Positions 1 through 12,940 of a stretch of DNA of 64,000 nucleotides are shown here, one piece after another. Position 1 is the stretch's first letter, and each line of letters begins with the position of its first letter. The notes beneath the pieces are model-generated. The model was not told the origin of the DNA and did no database searches. It saw only the letters and a list, made by a program, of their open reading frames with translations. The stretch comes from Synanceia verrucosa (Eukaryota > Chordata > Actinopteri > Perciformes > Synanceiidae), in the NCBI GenBank assembly GCA_029721515.1, contig CM056556.1, forward strand, positions 16,767,598-16,831,597, written 5' to 3'. Made by a program: the position numbers and the translations under genes.

Positions 1-968
1 TTAACAACCCTGCCCAACATGAAGTAGACTGACATATTGTTAAATGGATTCCATATAGATGGAGATGGAGTACCTAATGGAAAGAGACAAAAATTCAGCT
101 GCCCACATTTTCTCCATCTTGTATTCACTACTTTGTAAATCATCTCCAAACATCATTTATGCAAGCTTGAGTAATGACACGTACAGAAGTGTGTTTAATG
201 CTGTCAATGTCAACATCACGCTTTAATTTTGGCCATACCTATTGTCTTTGTTTTTACATTTTGTAGCTGATAAACCAACATCAAACTTTCTGTGAAGGTT
301 TCCCATGATCAAATTGTCCATTAAGGGTTTTAAGTAGCATAGCACCCTGGTCCATGGAATCTTGCCAGTGTTGTATTTTTCTCCCAGTCTCAATCTGGCA
401 GTACCCAGTGATCCCCATCCAGTGGGTGCCATCTGGCTGGCTGTGCCCCAATCAAAGAGCTCATTCGGGGGGTTAACTTAGCAGCAGCAGAGCGACGGGG
501 TAGGGCGTGAGGGGCAGAGCCAGGCAGTCAGACCAGACCCAGGCCAGGGGGCTTTGAAGCCCCTCACCCTACTCCACAGACGGGGGTCTGGGCCAACCTG
601 CCAGAGCCACAGAGAGAGACAGAGAGAAAGAGGGGCCTTTATCAGCAAGCCCTATAGTTGTGGTGTGCAGTGTGGGAGTTGGGGGAGTTAACTCTTTGTA
701 TAGATGAATGGATGAATAGGAGAGGAGGGCTGAAACACTAGCATACCCCCTCCTCACTAACCCACCCCCTCATGCTGGATCTCTGTATGTTTTAGGTCGA
801 CCATCTCGGGGCCCCAGGGCCCCTCTCCATGGACAGACCGACAGATACCATCAATTACCAAGGACAGCCCCTGGCCACCATATGGCCGGTGGCTGTATAG
901 GAAAGGAGGCTGTTCACTTTACAGCACCAGCCCTGCATATGCTTCAAGCCAACGAGTAGAGATGCTGT

Positions 969-1079
969 CTGTGTGTGTGTGTGTGTGTGTTATGTACTGC
1001 TCTGACATGGCTTTGGCTAGTGTTACGGAGTGGCCTAAGAGTCAAGGGGTCAGGATTGCATTACAGGATTGAGTTATAG

Positions 1080-1113
<34 letters not shown>
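969..1113 (+). repeat. Two (GT)n microsatellites
   Basis: GT runs at 969-991 and 1083-1113, separated by unique sequence. Confidence 0.95.
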
Positions 1114-1114
<1 letters not shown>

Positions 1115-1318
1115 TGTCATTGTGGACACCAAATTAGTTGTCGACAATTTAGTTTTGGCCATAAAATTCAGGGTATTTTAGGAAAATGTAGACCTTGTGA
1201 TGTTGTCATGTATCGTAAAGGAGCAGCTAATACGACACTATAACACTAAAACAGCGTGACTTAAGGGCTCACCATTGTCTCTGCGCCAAACTGTGTGTTG
1301 TTGTTGTTGTTTGTTTTT

Positions 1319-1629
1319 GTGGTTAGCACTGTTGCCTCACAGCAAGAAGATATTGGGTTTGATTCCCGGCCCGGGGCCTTTCTGTGTGGAGTTTGCATGT
1401 TGTCCCCGTGTGTGTGGGCTTGCTCCGGGTACTCCGGCTTCCTCCCACTATCGAAAGACGTGAAAAGACATGGAAAGGTCACATGGATTGGCTAATTTAT
1501 ATATCCTGAAGTGAATGTGTGTGTGAATGGTAGTCTGTCTTTCTGTGCCCTGCGATGAACTGGCTACTTGTCCAGAGTCTACCCTGCCTTTCGCCTTATG
1601 ACAGCTGGGATAGGCTTCAGGCCCCCCAT
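1319..1629 (+). mobile_element. SINE copy A, 5' part (split by an insertion)
   Basis: The copy begins ggttagcactgttgcctcac and carries a tRNA-like B box (gggtttgattcccggcc). The conserved fish-SINE body follows (tttctgtgtggagtttgcat), then the dggataggctycaggccccc end. It breaks off in a C run at about 1629, and the missing 3' tail resumes at 2104. It is diverged relative to the other copies in this window. Confidence 0.85.
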
Positions 1630-2103
1630 CCCCGCTTTATTAAATTTACCCTTTAAATGGTTCATAATTGATTAATAAAATCCAAAGATCGATCTTTTAA
1701 CTGCCTGCAGTATCAACCCTGCTAGTCTTGCGTGATCAGCGTTTAGCACTGCTTTCCACAGCTTTCCATAGAACAAGATCTGAAATGTTTCTGTCAACAA
1801 ACATGGCAGAAGCGAGTCCACCTCTCAAGGCACCGCCGACGAGTTTAAAAGCTGATGTTTGGATGTATTTCGGGTTCAACAAGTTGGAAGAACAAACAAA
1901 ACAAGACAAAACAAGTAATATGCAAAACATGCAATGGGAAGGTAAAATACAGTGGCAATACGACAAATCTCCGCAACCATTTCACAAGACATCACCTGGA
2001 ACTGAAATATCCCTGACTGAATCAATATGAAATGAAATTGGGACCTTGTAATATCGATCTGGATCAAATCGATCTGGAAAATCAGAACTGATACCCAGCC
2101 CTA
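1630..2103 (+). mobile_element. hAT-like DNA transposon remnant inserted in a SINE
   Basis: A 474-bp insertion splits SINE copy A. The flanks give ccccccat (1622-1629) and ccccccac (2104-2111), a possible 8-bp target duplication, which is the size typical of hAT elements. The run is C-rich, so it could be chance. The 3' end reads acccagcccta, the complement of the tagggctgggt start common in fish hAT elements. TCGAT motifs lie near both ends, at about 1689-1694 and 2053-2075. The expected matching 5' terminus is not clear. The interior carries a BED zinc-finger remnant, listed separately. Confidence 0.65.
1803..2013 (+). pseudogene. BED-type zinc finger fragment of a hAT/ZBED-like transposase, frameshifted
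   Basis: A reading frame starts at ATG 1803 (MAEASPPLKAP). It runs into LKADVWMYFGF, the tryptophan/phenylalanine entry of a BED finger. After about 1915 the homology moves to another frame, which reads ICKTCNGKVKYSGNTTNL and then RNHFTRHH. Together the two frames supply the C-x2-C...H-x4-H layout of a BED DNA-binding finger as found at the N-terminus of hAT transposases and ZBED proteins. A single-base-scale frameshift separates the two halves, and no catalytic RNaseH-like domain follows, because the element ends at about 2103. It is therefore a dead, internally deleted transposase fragment. I am sure of the BED finger; the hAT family is inferred from it and from the element ends. Confidence 0.8.
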
Positions 2104-2153
2104 CCCCCCACAACCCTACGTAGGATAAGCCGTCGATAATGGATGGATGGATA
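2104..2153 (+). mobile_element. SINE copy A, 3' tail
   Basis: The sequence ccccccacaaccctacgtag, then ataagccgtcgataatggat with a GGAT-repeat tail, is the 3' end of the same SINE family. It continues the element that stops at 1629. The intervening 474 bp are foreign to the SINE. Confidence 0.8.
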
Positions 2154-3355
2154 AATTGTGTGAGTAGTGCTCTTCTCCTTGCATATACAAGCACGTATGA
2201 AGGTCACACTTTAAATTGACAAAGTTGTAGAAAAATGTGGACATGATGTCTGTAAAAGTTTTTTTTTTTTTTGTGAGCCAGTCGTCAAGAAGGAGCTGCT
2301 CCGCCCTCAAGCCGTGATGTTTAGACTTTTGAGAGGCACGTACATTAGGTTGTCCTTCGTTGTCCAATTGCATGTAATTGGTGTTATTACATGATTTGCA
2401 GGTGCACACATTCGATTGCAATGACCTGCAAGAACCACGTAGTGGGCCTGAGCCAAAATGTCTTTCAAAGTTACTGTCTTTTAGTACAAATTCACTCTTT
2501 ATGCTTCCCAGGAGCAGTGTTTCCTTGCTGACCCCTGGGGGTTGTCAGGTCTGTTGTGCTGCACACACACTGCTGGAAGGACAAAGATTTGGCTCGATTG
2601 ATCTTAAACTGTTGAATCCTCATATTGGCTTTGGATGATCATGAGAATATAGTCTTGCACAGAACTAAAATTTTTCCTGTATTTCTCACAGTGTGGTCTC
2701 ACTTCAGTGCCAGGAAGAACAGGAATAATGATTGCAGTGACCAGTAACACCTTCAATTTACATATGAGACTATAAGTATGCTTTAGTATACTTGCGTGTA
2801 TGAAGTATGAAGGTTAGGATTAGGGGCTAGTCAATGTGGAAACATAAGCCTAGGTTTATGATTCATGTCTCAGCTGCTAAAACCATTATCTTCACCTGAC
2901 AGCCAATCAGTACCTGTGATCACACACCTGTGAATGAATCGCTTCAATGTAGGGCTTGTATTTGCAAAATGAAAGTACATACAGTCAATAAGTCAACCTG
3001 CTGTTCTCATCTGCACTCCCAACTTCTTGAAAACAAATGCATTGTAATTTAATTGCATGTGTCTGTTTGAAATCAAACTGCAAGTGGAAAAGAAATCTTA
3101 CTCTTGTTGGTCCGCCTCCACTCACTATGTGCCCATTAACAAAAAACACATTGCCTGATGTGGGTGAGAGAAGGAGGGAGGTTAAGTGGGAGAGAGAGAG
3201 AGAGAGAGAGAGAGATGTTTCTGTTTGATATATAATGTGAGAAAGAGCCAACAGCAAAACAAGGAAACATCTGGGTGATTAATCTTTTGGAAGGGAGGAA
3301 AACAGGGAGGCAAACAGTACCAGCCAGAATAGGCATACACATACTTCCCACATGA

Positions 3356-3356
<1 letters not shown>

Positions 3357-3425
<69 letters not shown>
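3357..3425 (+). repeat. (CA)n microsatellite
   Basis: About 69 nt of CA repeats with two CGCA interruptions. A separate (GA)n run lies at 3190-3214. Confidence 0.97.
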
Positions 3426-3426
<1 letters not shown>

Positions 3427-4099
3427 GACGCAAGTGCACACACAAACAGCTGGGAGCCAGAGACAGTGATCCATGTGAGTCATGATCCTCATTAATATTA
3501 TATCAAAGCCTCTTTGATTAAGGCTCTGGTTGCATTAGTTAGATGAAAAAAAAAATGAATGGAAACTTCAACCAGTTTGTACTGTTTTTAAAAGTATTTT
3601 TTTTTAGTTTCTTTAATTCCAAAGAAAGTGTTGTCTTTCTTTTATAAACCTCTATCCAAGGCAGTTTTACTGGGAACATATGCTCTTCTCATTCATTCAC
3701 TAACACACATTCACACTGAAGAAGCTGCCCAGTATAACCACAGCAGTTGCACATTTTGCCACTGTGCTTTACTTTACTGGAGCAGCTGCAGGCAAAGCAC
3801 CTTGCCTAAAGGAGGGAAAGTGTTACTCATTCACATTCCTTCACCCAAATTGTGCCTTTGCTGGGGTTTTAACCACATACCTACTTATCACAAACCAGCC
3901 TCTGTAATCTCTCTAGACTACTGTTGTGTTACGAACACAGCACACAAAGTCAGACTAGACTTTTTGGTGGGATGGCATGACTCTGCAAAATCTACACTTT
4001 TGCTATATTTGTGATTTATGTGATGTGTGTGCATTATTTATTAATTTTGCTTTAGTGTATGTTGCAGGTGTGTTAGAATATTGGTGTTGCACAATATCA

Positions 4100-5633
4100 G
4101 CCAGATCTACTAAAGGTTTGGGTGTATAAAAATGTGTGGAATCTCATTACACACACAAAAAATGTACAAACTGATTTACTAACAGTGCACACTAAGGGTT
4201 ATGTCCCTCAAAGGTGCAAAATGATGCATCTGCATCCAGTTAGGACGTTTGGCGCAATGGTTATGCAATAATTGTGTGCTAGGAGGAAAATGTAAATATA
4301 AATGTAAATTTAGCCTGAAAGCAATTTTTTTCTTAGAAACTGCATATATAATTAACACATATCTAAAGGAGGTGCAAATGGTTTGTATGCGTTATTGTAC
4401 ACACAAGGCTGCGGTTATTGGAGCAAGAAGAGACATCGAAACAATGAAAAAAGATGCAGAGAACGCATTTTTCACCTTATTGTGAACATTTTTGGAATAA
4501 ATAAAGAAAAACACTCACTGAAATATATCGCCTAGCTTGCCTTGCTATTTTGGAGCTGCTGGAAGAACTCAGAGCGGATTTGGAGCCACAAGAAGGACTC
4601 AAGCAGTACCTGCAATGACAAAACTTCTTGCAAGTTTACATTTTTTTTTTTTTGCATCTGGGTCATTCCAGCGTATGGTCATTACAGCTGGTGTCTCCCA
4701 GTCCTGTTTTTCAGATGTGCTGTCTTAAAAGTACACTGTGTAAGGTTTTAAGTATTTTAATACCTCAAATCAACGTCTTCATTCATAAATAGATCCTCAT
4801 TGGTGTAAAATAACCTATGCCAACAATCTGACTTATCCCCCTGGCCAAAGAATCAGTTATCTGTCTTTACATAGAAAGGGACGCTCATACGGAGGCTTCC
4901 ATGTCTTTCTGCTCTATAAAACACTATGAACTGCCGAGAGGGACATAAAGCACTACCTGCTAGCACCAATAGGGCAAAATGCGTTCTTGTGTTTCGTGAT
5001 TCATGTTTCACGGAAAAGCAGCGTGGAGATGATGATCTTACTTACCCGACATTGAACTAAAACCTGTACTGCACTTTTGGTCATAATGCATGACCATATT
5101 TATGCCGCGCCAAAGGAGAAAGAATCCTCATCTCCAAAAAAGCATAAAAGGGCCATAAAATGACCGGAGCTCCGGGCCAGGGAGATCACCACAGCCAGAC
5201 CATCCGATAAAGGCGACCTGATCCGTGTGAACCCCTTCAACCCATTTTCAGTAGGAACCATGCAAAGTCCCCAATGCTGTATGAGGTCTCCACCCAGTAA
5301 ATTGATTGGGCAGAGGCTTAAGAGAATAAAACTATGCCTAACTTTGCTGTATCACCTTTCAGTGATTATTGGCTTTATATACCAACACCACTAATTATAT
5401 TGTGTCGACTTTCATTTTGCGCTTTTGTCTCTCCGAACTCGCCGTGCTGCAAACCATGAAACATGCAAAACCTCATTTAAATAGGTGCATTTCAGACATG
5501 TTTGAGCCTGTTGCCATTTATACAGTCACTCTTAGTAGATCACCCTCAAACTGCAGGTCAACCCAGCACTTAAAATTCTAGATCGCACATACAAATTCGT
5601 ACACGCATTTGGGATCTTAGTAGATCCAGCCTT
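4100..5633. mobile_element. Possible DNA transposon, about 1.5 kb, weak terminal inverted repeats
   Basis: The left end cagccagatctactaaag (about 4100) and the complement of the right end (ggctggatctactaagat, about 5613-5630) resemble each other as inverted termini. The interior is AT-rich with short open frames that match nothing I recognise. No target duplication was defined. The match is short and imperfect, so the call is tentative. Confidence 0.3.
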
Positions 5634-6708
5634 AGTATATCTTGTACCACAACACTCAACATATATTTTTACTCAAAATGTGAATCCAGAATGCATTCCA
5701 TTTCCTCAGCATATGCTTACATTAATGAGCCTATGTACTAAAATTTTATGACTTTTTTTTTTTAGAGCATTGGTAAGTACAGTTTATTGCAACACAGGCA
5801 GCTGTCGTTGTGCGATAGACTCTCTCATTCCCTCAGGCCCCCGAGCTATGAATCCTTGAGGCAGGACAGGGCGCTGCTGTTTACTTTAGCTGAAGCTGAC
5901 TTACAGTAAGAGCAACAGGCTGTGGCATGAGTCGAAACTAGCACATTTTTGCCGCTTCACAAACTGATGAGATGGACAGATAGACAGGGAACATCTGTTA
6001 AACTGAGCATACGTGCACACACACAGACATACAGCATATACACCCACCATGGCCCCAACAAGGGGTCTGAACCTGCAATAGTCACTGCAGGTGTCCTGTG
6101 ATAGGCACACATACACTGACAACACAGGATCAGACCACACATACAGTATACAGCACTGGTGTTAGAGCTGAAAGAGCACATTGCCCATCTCATGCATAGT
6201 TGGTTTTGTGATACTGTGACAGCCCATATTGGCACCATCTGTTCAGAGGAAATTCTTGCAAGTTTGACTTGTAAATCATTGTCTCATATATGCAGCATTT
6301 AGTCATTTCTAAGAAGAACATGGTGTTCTTAAATGGCAATGCACTAACTGTCATGATGCAAATCTCATTCAGTTTCATTCTAACACACATACGTTAATTT
6401 CATATTCTCAAACAAACTGCCAGTGGACAGACAGCAGAAGTAAGGTGTGCCAATCAGAACATATTGTTTTTAATGGAGGAGGCAGCCACTAAAGCGGAGC
6501 ATTTCGGTCATCATATACTGTATATGTATACTCATAAATATGACAATATGACATAAAAAATGCAGTGAACGATATGTTCCCTCATGTTTGACTCCTCATG
6601 CTACTATGGTCTCAGAGCCGGGTCACATATTGCTTGTGTTTATCAAAGGATTTTACAGAGAAACACATTAAAAGTAAAATTCCATTGATTGACAGTCATT
6701 GTTTCGTA

Positions 6709-6725
6709 ACACACACACACCCACA

Positions 6726-6773
<48 letters not shown>
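6709..6773 (+). repeat. (CA)n microsatellite
   Basis: About 65 nt of CA repeats with a CCCA and a CATA interruption near the left end. Confidence 0.97.
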
Positions 6774-6775
<2 letters not shown>

Positions 6776-7462
6776 CCAGTGTGAAGTCCCGGCTGTGGTC
6801 CCATTGTGCCGGGGTTTTCCATTCAGACACACTGGCATTGAATGGCCCCATCAGCCTCAACTGAACCCTCCTACTAAACCAGAATACACACACAGACAGG
6901 CGTTGATGCTCAAAAACACATGCACACATGCACTACACAATGTACTACAGAGGTTTACACAAAGTATAATTAGAAAAAGCACCTAAGAAAACACATGCGC
7001 AGAGGCAGGAAGTGCAGTCCAGTGACTCTTGGCTGCGAGTTCAAAGCTCTCACAATTGTCATGAGACCAGATCCTTTATGAATGTCCTTTCTCCACTTCA
7101 GTGGATTTAGAGTGACAGATAGGCTGCCCACTCCAGTGGAAGGGGCATCTGTAGTCCAGTGTGTGTGTGTGTGTGCGAGTGTGAAGCTTAATCCAGGATG
7201 TGCCTCCGCTCCAAGATGTTGTGCTCAAAAAGAAGTACGCGTCTTGCATCTGATTATTATAAAACTATTATATTTTATTTATTATTATCAATGTTGACAA
7301 TGTGTTAATCCAGGAGTGATGAATGGACTGTGTTGTGTTTACTGTTTGGTTTGTTTGGCTTCTTTTAGTTCAGTAGCTGGATTATCAGTTTTATATACTG
7401 TAATGTACAAGTAACACACTACTCTTTAGACTGTTTGTGTGTCAGCAGCCTAAATCTCCATT

Positions 7463-7465
<3 letters not shown>

Positions 7466-7535
<70 letters not shown>

Positions 7536-7595
7536 TATATATATATATGTATATATGTATACATACATACGTATATATATATATATACGTATGTA

Positions 7596-7643
<48 letters not shown>
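7466..7643. repeat. Compound (TA)n tract, 178 bp, with inner palindrome
   Basis: Pure TA runs flank a core of tacatacatacgtatatata and its mirror tatatacgtatgtatgtgtg. The whole tract can fold on itself. The open frames across it are artefacts of the repeat. Confidence 0.97.
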
Positions 7644-7645
<2 letters not shown>

Positions 7646-10600
7646 GTAATGTGTAACACAATGCTACTTTATTACTGTGCTCTTGCTTTCATTTCATATT
7701 GAGTGGAGATATAAAGGCTTATTTTAACCCCTATCTGGACATGAACCAGCACATTTTTAGTCATCGTTGTTTAACTTATAGGATTCTCACTGCAATTTAA
7801 ACATTGCGCCTTCTTCATTTTCCATTTTTCTCATACTCATTATGATCGTTATCATTGTCGGTAGCATCTATGCTGTCAAGATAGTGCTTCTGTTGTTATC
7901 GTAGACAATCCCTAACCAGTAGTAGCTACAATAACTCTCCCACAGCCAGTGAGGTGGAAGTAGTGGATGTGGATCAGAAATCCCTACTTCCCCTCCTCAT
8001 TCCCATACCGTTCTCTGTACTGTTCCTGTTGTGGGGACAGAAAGGAATCCATCCGGTCACACGCTGTACAAAATCACACAGGCGAAGGGGATCGGTGCTG
8101 CCTGATTGTTATCACTGGCTAATCCCTTCTGCAGAGAGGCAATGACACACCAATACTGTTATTGTGAAATGATGATGCTCTATATACTGTATAGCTTTAC
8201 ATAACCATCTAGATGTTGTTTTTATAGCTTAGTTAGAGCACACAGCAACTGAGATTTGTGTCCACAAAATGTCAAAATAGTCTCCTTTGAGTGCAGGATC
8301 ATCAAATCAAGGTGCTCCATTCAAAATTGTGATCCAAAGTGCACATAATGAAATAAATGAGAGACATGTTCAGTGAACAACTAATAGGACAGTATCACAG
8401 GAACAGATAGATCTGAAAGAGGCACACCTGACAATAGTAGACTGTCACTATAAGCAGGTGCTAAGTGACAGATCTTAGTCTTAAACAGGCATGCAATGAA
8501 AGGAAGTAATGTGTGCTTCTTCCCAGCTTGGCTAGCATGCAGTATGTGCTGTTTCATTTTGGATAAGCTGCAATTTATATGAGACTTATTTTGGTTATAC
8601 CAGAAAATAGTGTTCCAGGCTGGTTGCAACAGTAAAATATTCATAGATGTATTCCATGACAGAAAAGGCTGCATGTACTTATGTCCTTCTTGATACCTCA
8701 TTCTTCTTTGTCTTAAGATGTGCCATAACACTAATTATATACTCTTTATAACTTGGAAAACACAATTTGGATACAGCTGTGTTTACTTTACAAGAAAGAT
8801 ATTATAGAAATAAAAAATATGGCCCTGCTATTTCCACTGTAAAAGCATTGATGATGAGTTCCAACAGGTTATTTTTGGTTTATTTTTGTCATACCTATTT
8901 TTTTGCGAAGTGTGTACGAGTATGAATGCATGTCAGGTAAAGAAAAGCGAATGAAGTGTTGCCATTGGAATTAAGATGTGAAAAATAGTCTCAGCAGGAG
9001 ATGCGATGATGAGAGAGGTTAGGGTACCATGGGCCCCATAGTGACAGACGGAGAGAGAAGGATCCATATCATTGTCCATATCGGCTGATGCTCTCCTGGG
9101 TTTGTTGCTTTAAACAAATCCCTGCTCTTCCTATCTCAGTCACAACACTCCCACTGTGACAGAGCCCCAGCCCTGTATGTGTGTGTTGCGTGAGTGTGTG
9201 TGAATGAAATTTCTAGCGACGGAGATCAACGAAGTGGGAGAAATGCACTAATGACCTGGGGGGTATGGGGGGTATACTGTTTGCTTTAGAGCTGCTCAGA
9301 GTTCAGTTGGATGAAACCCAAAAACATTTCATTGATATTTGCATCCGTTGTGTTTATTTTAATCAGAATTACATTAGCATAAAATTTTAATATAAAAGTT
9401 AAACATTTAATCTCATGTTTTTTATCACCCTTTCAGTGGTTGTCATCTCATTGTCAAGCATTTAGGGAGCATATATTTCTCTAAATGCTCATCTTCCATA
9501 ACAGCGCCTGTAAATCTACTAACCAAAGGGTGCTTATAGTGTCTCGGCTAATTAGCATCAAACTAAACTAGCATGAACGCTTCAGTTCCAATGCAAATTC
9601 CCTTTCCTAGGTCTTGCCCTGGGAGATTGTACTACGTGGCCCGAGTGAACGAACCAAAGTAGAGCCACATATGTCTTGCATTTGGACATTAAAGCCGACT
9701 ATTATAAGATTAAATCAGGGACTTGTGATATTCGGTTCAGATCTCAGCTCCCACCAGTCCCAGTCACGCAGAGGGAACTTTCAAACTGATATTTTGTTCA
9801 GTTTCTGCCAAAGCTTCACTATCAACTGCAATGAAAAGGAAGTGAATAAAGGTGTTTTGTCTTGAATTGTAGCTCTGAATGATGTGGGCCATGGGGAAGA
9901 TTCAGTTGTTATATTATAAAAGCTTTTTATAAACTGCAGGTTAATAGGGTCATAGGCTACAACTACAACATAGGGCCTTCCTACCACCATGCGCTCATAT
10001 ACAGTACACGCTCATTATTGTTTTCTCTCAGAGAAGTTTAAAATTCCATGTATCTTTCTTTCAGCTGCAATTTTTTCTCTCATTGGGTTGTTACAGTTTG
10101 GGCGGAAGGATCTTTGACTGGCAGGCAAATTAACGCGTTAAATTGCATTTAAAGCAGAAATGTACCATCATGTGCGATGAATTATAATAAAAAGGGGCCT
10201 TGAGCTGCATGCTGATATTGGATATTAGCGTTGTTCTTAGTACCCAGTCACTGATGAGTCTGGGCCCTGTAAAAAGCCTCTTTATTATGTGGCAAATACT
10301 GTTACATGCAAAATAAAAATCACAAGGATGGGATAGAAACCTGCAACACATTAGTGTACTTAAAGCCAGGGTTGGCAGTGTTTATTTTTTTTTAAATATT
10401 TGTTGAAATCCCAAGAGCATGCTCCAACGAAAAACACAAGACATAAATCTGGTATATGTAACAAGCTCCTCCAAGTGCAGAATGAATGATTGATCTACCT
10501 GCTAGTGATGCATGGGTCAGGGTTTTAGATAACTCACTCATACGACTTTTGAATCTGCACAGCCTGACCCACAAAAATGTGTTAATCAACCACATGCACT

Positions 10601-12329
10601 GATCCTCAAACCACCAATTTTCTGCATTATGGTAACACAACAAATATCAGGACTGAGGTCTGAAACAAGGAAAAAGATGAGAACACTTCTGGTGTGTGTT
10701 TGTTTGATCTCACAGACATATGTGAAATAACCATGACCTCTTGACAGCCCATTACGCGGTGGAGGCACGCAATGTGTTAAATTGACGTTCTGTCACCATG
10801 ACTAGTGCTTTGACAGTCTTTGACCTACTTGCCCAAACTCACAGTATTTTCTAATGAGCTCACTCGAACCCACCCGACCTGTAGCTCGACCCGCATGTCA
10901 GTCCACCATTGCCAGTTTGACAGCTGCAAGAACTAGAAATAGCCATGCGTGTTGTTTACATTCATAATGATCATTGAAGGGGAGTGTCAATAGCAGGACA
11001 GTTGCTGACTCAACATGCTAGTTCTGGTAGCCACTTTCATTGGAAAAGACTTGGTCCAGTGGGCTTGGTTCTTTGGTTAAATAATTTTTCAAGGGGATGG
11101 AGAAATCTGAATGAGTTGTTGCATACTATTAGTGTACTATTGGTGTGTATGTCTACATCTCAAACTACTTTCAAACTTCCTGATGCCTTTTTTTCATTTG
11201 GTGGATATGTGTGTGTGTTGGCAGAGTCCCTGTCTTGTGGGCCTGTTCAGTAATGAATGACCTTCAGGCCAACTAGTGACAACTCGGCTCCTAATGACCA
11301 ACTGGCTGACTGACTGGTCTTAATGGAGGGCCTGCAGAGCTCTGGAAAAGTGTGGCACACTCACTCTTATGTGTATTAAACAGAAGACACAAGCAGAAAT
11401 ACACACTATTACAGAACACATTATGCACTTTGAGAAGGTGGGAATATATTTTTCTCTTCTCCCTCTGATGAAAGAAATGCATGACAGAAGTTATTCCTAC
11501 AGTATTTATCACTGACACAGATACGGTTATATCACATTACTGAGGCCAAAACCCTGATGTTTGGAAGGCAAGTTTTTTTTTTCCCCAAGCCCATTTTTCC
11601 CCAAGCCATTTTTTTTCCTTTCTAACTGAGTCCTATTAGGCCCCTCCAAAAAAGTTGAAGCATAAGTCTGCTGTGAGATGGAAGGGGGGAAGTAAGGGGG
11701 AGGAAAGGTGAGAGATGGATAGGGGGAAAAGGAAGAAAGAGGAAAAAATTGAAAAAAATAAACTGTGAGCAAGAGAAACAGTCTCGTTACGTCAGTGAAC
11801 TGGGCACGGTCCAGTTGCGAGGGTTTCTGGAAAAAGAAGCCATCATCTGTAAAGCATCATTCAGCGTCCACACTTGGATCTGCTTTCAGCACCTGTCACC
11901 CATCCCGTCAGTGTGACAAACTCAAATAAACATCCAGAATTAATCAGACCATTGCCACTGACCCAACAACTATCTTCCTTTTTCTTTCCATTCCTAAAAT
12001 GAACCAAAAAATAATCCCCAGCAGAGCAGCTATGGGTTTTCTTTTTTGCTTTCATTCCTTTATTTGTGTTTGATTGTTATGAGGCACATGTGTGTTCATA
12101 TGCAAAGCTGTCAAAGGTTTGGGTGCGGTTTACAAGCCATTTAGTCACGGTGCAGTGAGGGAGGGCAGCACCGTCGTTTCATTGCTGGGTCTCTCCCAAG
12201 GTCTTTTTACACTGAGGTGCACTATATCAGCCTTCTCATTCTTTTTATTGACAGCTGTCTTTGAGTGCGCACATCCTACAATATTTACTTTGAATTAATT
12301 AAACTAGCCTCATTGCAGTTAGGCTGTCA

Positions 12330-12940
12330 GTAAAAAGAATAGGATAAGGCCAACATGTGAATGTCAACGTGATCACGTTGTCTCTTACCAGTCAGGAGAT
12401 GTGCAGCTGCATTTTGGACTAGCTGGAGGCGATGGAGCAAAGACTGATCAACACCAAGATACACTGAGTTACAATAATCTAAACGAGAGGTTTGCATGGA
12501 TAACCCTCTCAAATTCAGATTGAGGGAGATAGACCTTTACCTTCCCCAGGAGTCACAGCTGCAAGAAGCTGGTTTTGACATCTGACTTTACAGCAGCAAG
12601 AGCACTGGTAGTGCCATCCAGGAAGTCAGAATTGCCAAAAACTATCACCTCAGTTTTATTCTCATTCAGAGTTAGGAAATTTAATTTCATCCAGGACTGT
12701 ATGTCCTTCAAGCAGCTCAGCAAAGTTTTAACAGATCTATCATGTGTTTCAATCATCTGCAAAACAATGATAGGATATGTTATATTTCTTAAAAATGGGT
12801 ACCAGGTAAGCAGGTACAGGGAGAACAGTATGGGGCCTAAACTGGAGCCTTGAGGGACCCCACACCCCCTTCAGATGATTAGTGATGGCCGAGGTGAACA
12901 GAAAAGGTCCTTCCTGATAAATAAGAATGGGTCAGCTATT
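12330..12940 (-). pseudogene. Non-LTR retrotransposon (LINE, L2/Rex1-like) reverse transcriptase fragment, broken
   Basis: Read on the minus strand from 12940 to 12330, this holds consecutive reverse-transcriptase blocks in shifting frames. GVPQGSSLGPILFSLYLL (about 12860-12805) is the finger/palm motif PQGSxLGP. ISYHCFADD (about 12780-12752) contains the catalytic (F/Y)ADD. LLSCLKDIQSWMKLNFLTLN and ENKTEVIVFG follow (about 12725-12640). Finally SRLDYCNSVYLGVD and LQLVQNAAAHLLTG (about 12485-12370) are a signature of the C-terminal RT/thumb region of fish L2-like and Rex1-like LINEs. At least one frame change lies between the PQG and FADD blocks, and a stop follows FADD. Neither the endonuclease domain nor a full RT is present, so this is a 5'-truncated dead copy. 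The assignment to L2 versus Rex1 is from general resemblance only. Confidence 0.85.

Noticed and set aside
1319..1400. tRNA gene suggested by the A/B-box-like head of the SINE (also at 35633, 46815 and 47095)
   Set aside because: The head is embedded in a multi-copy SINE, is diverged, and does not form a complete cloverleaf with a proper acceptor stem.
3136..3492. 118-codon Cys/Val-rich open frame on the minus strand
   Set aside because: It is made of the (CA)n repeat read as CVCV plus flanking low-complexity sequence.
7419..7661. Open frames rich in Tyr-Ile across the TA tract, on both strands
   Set aside because: These are translations of a dinucleotide repeat, not proteins.
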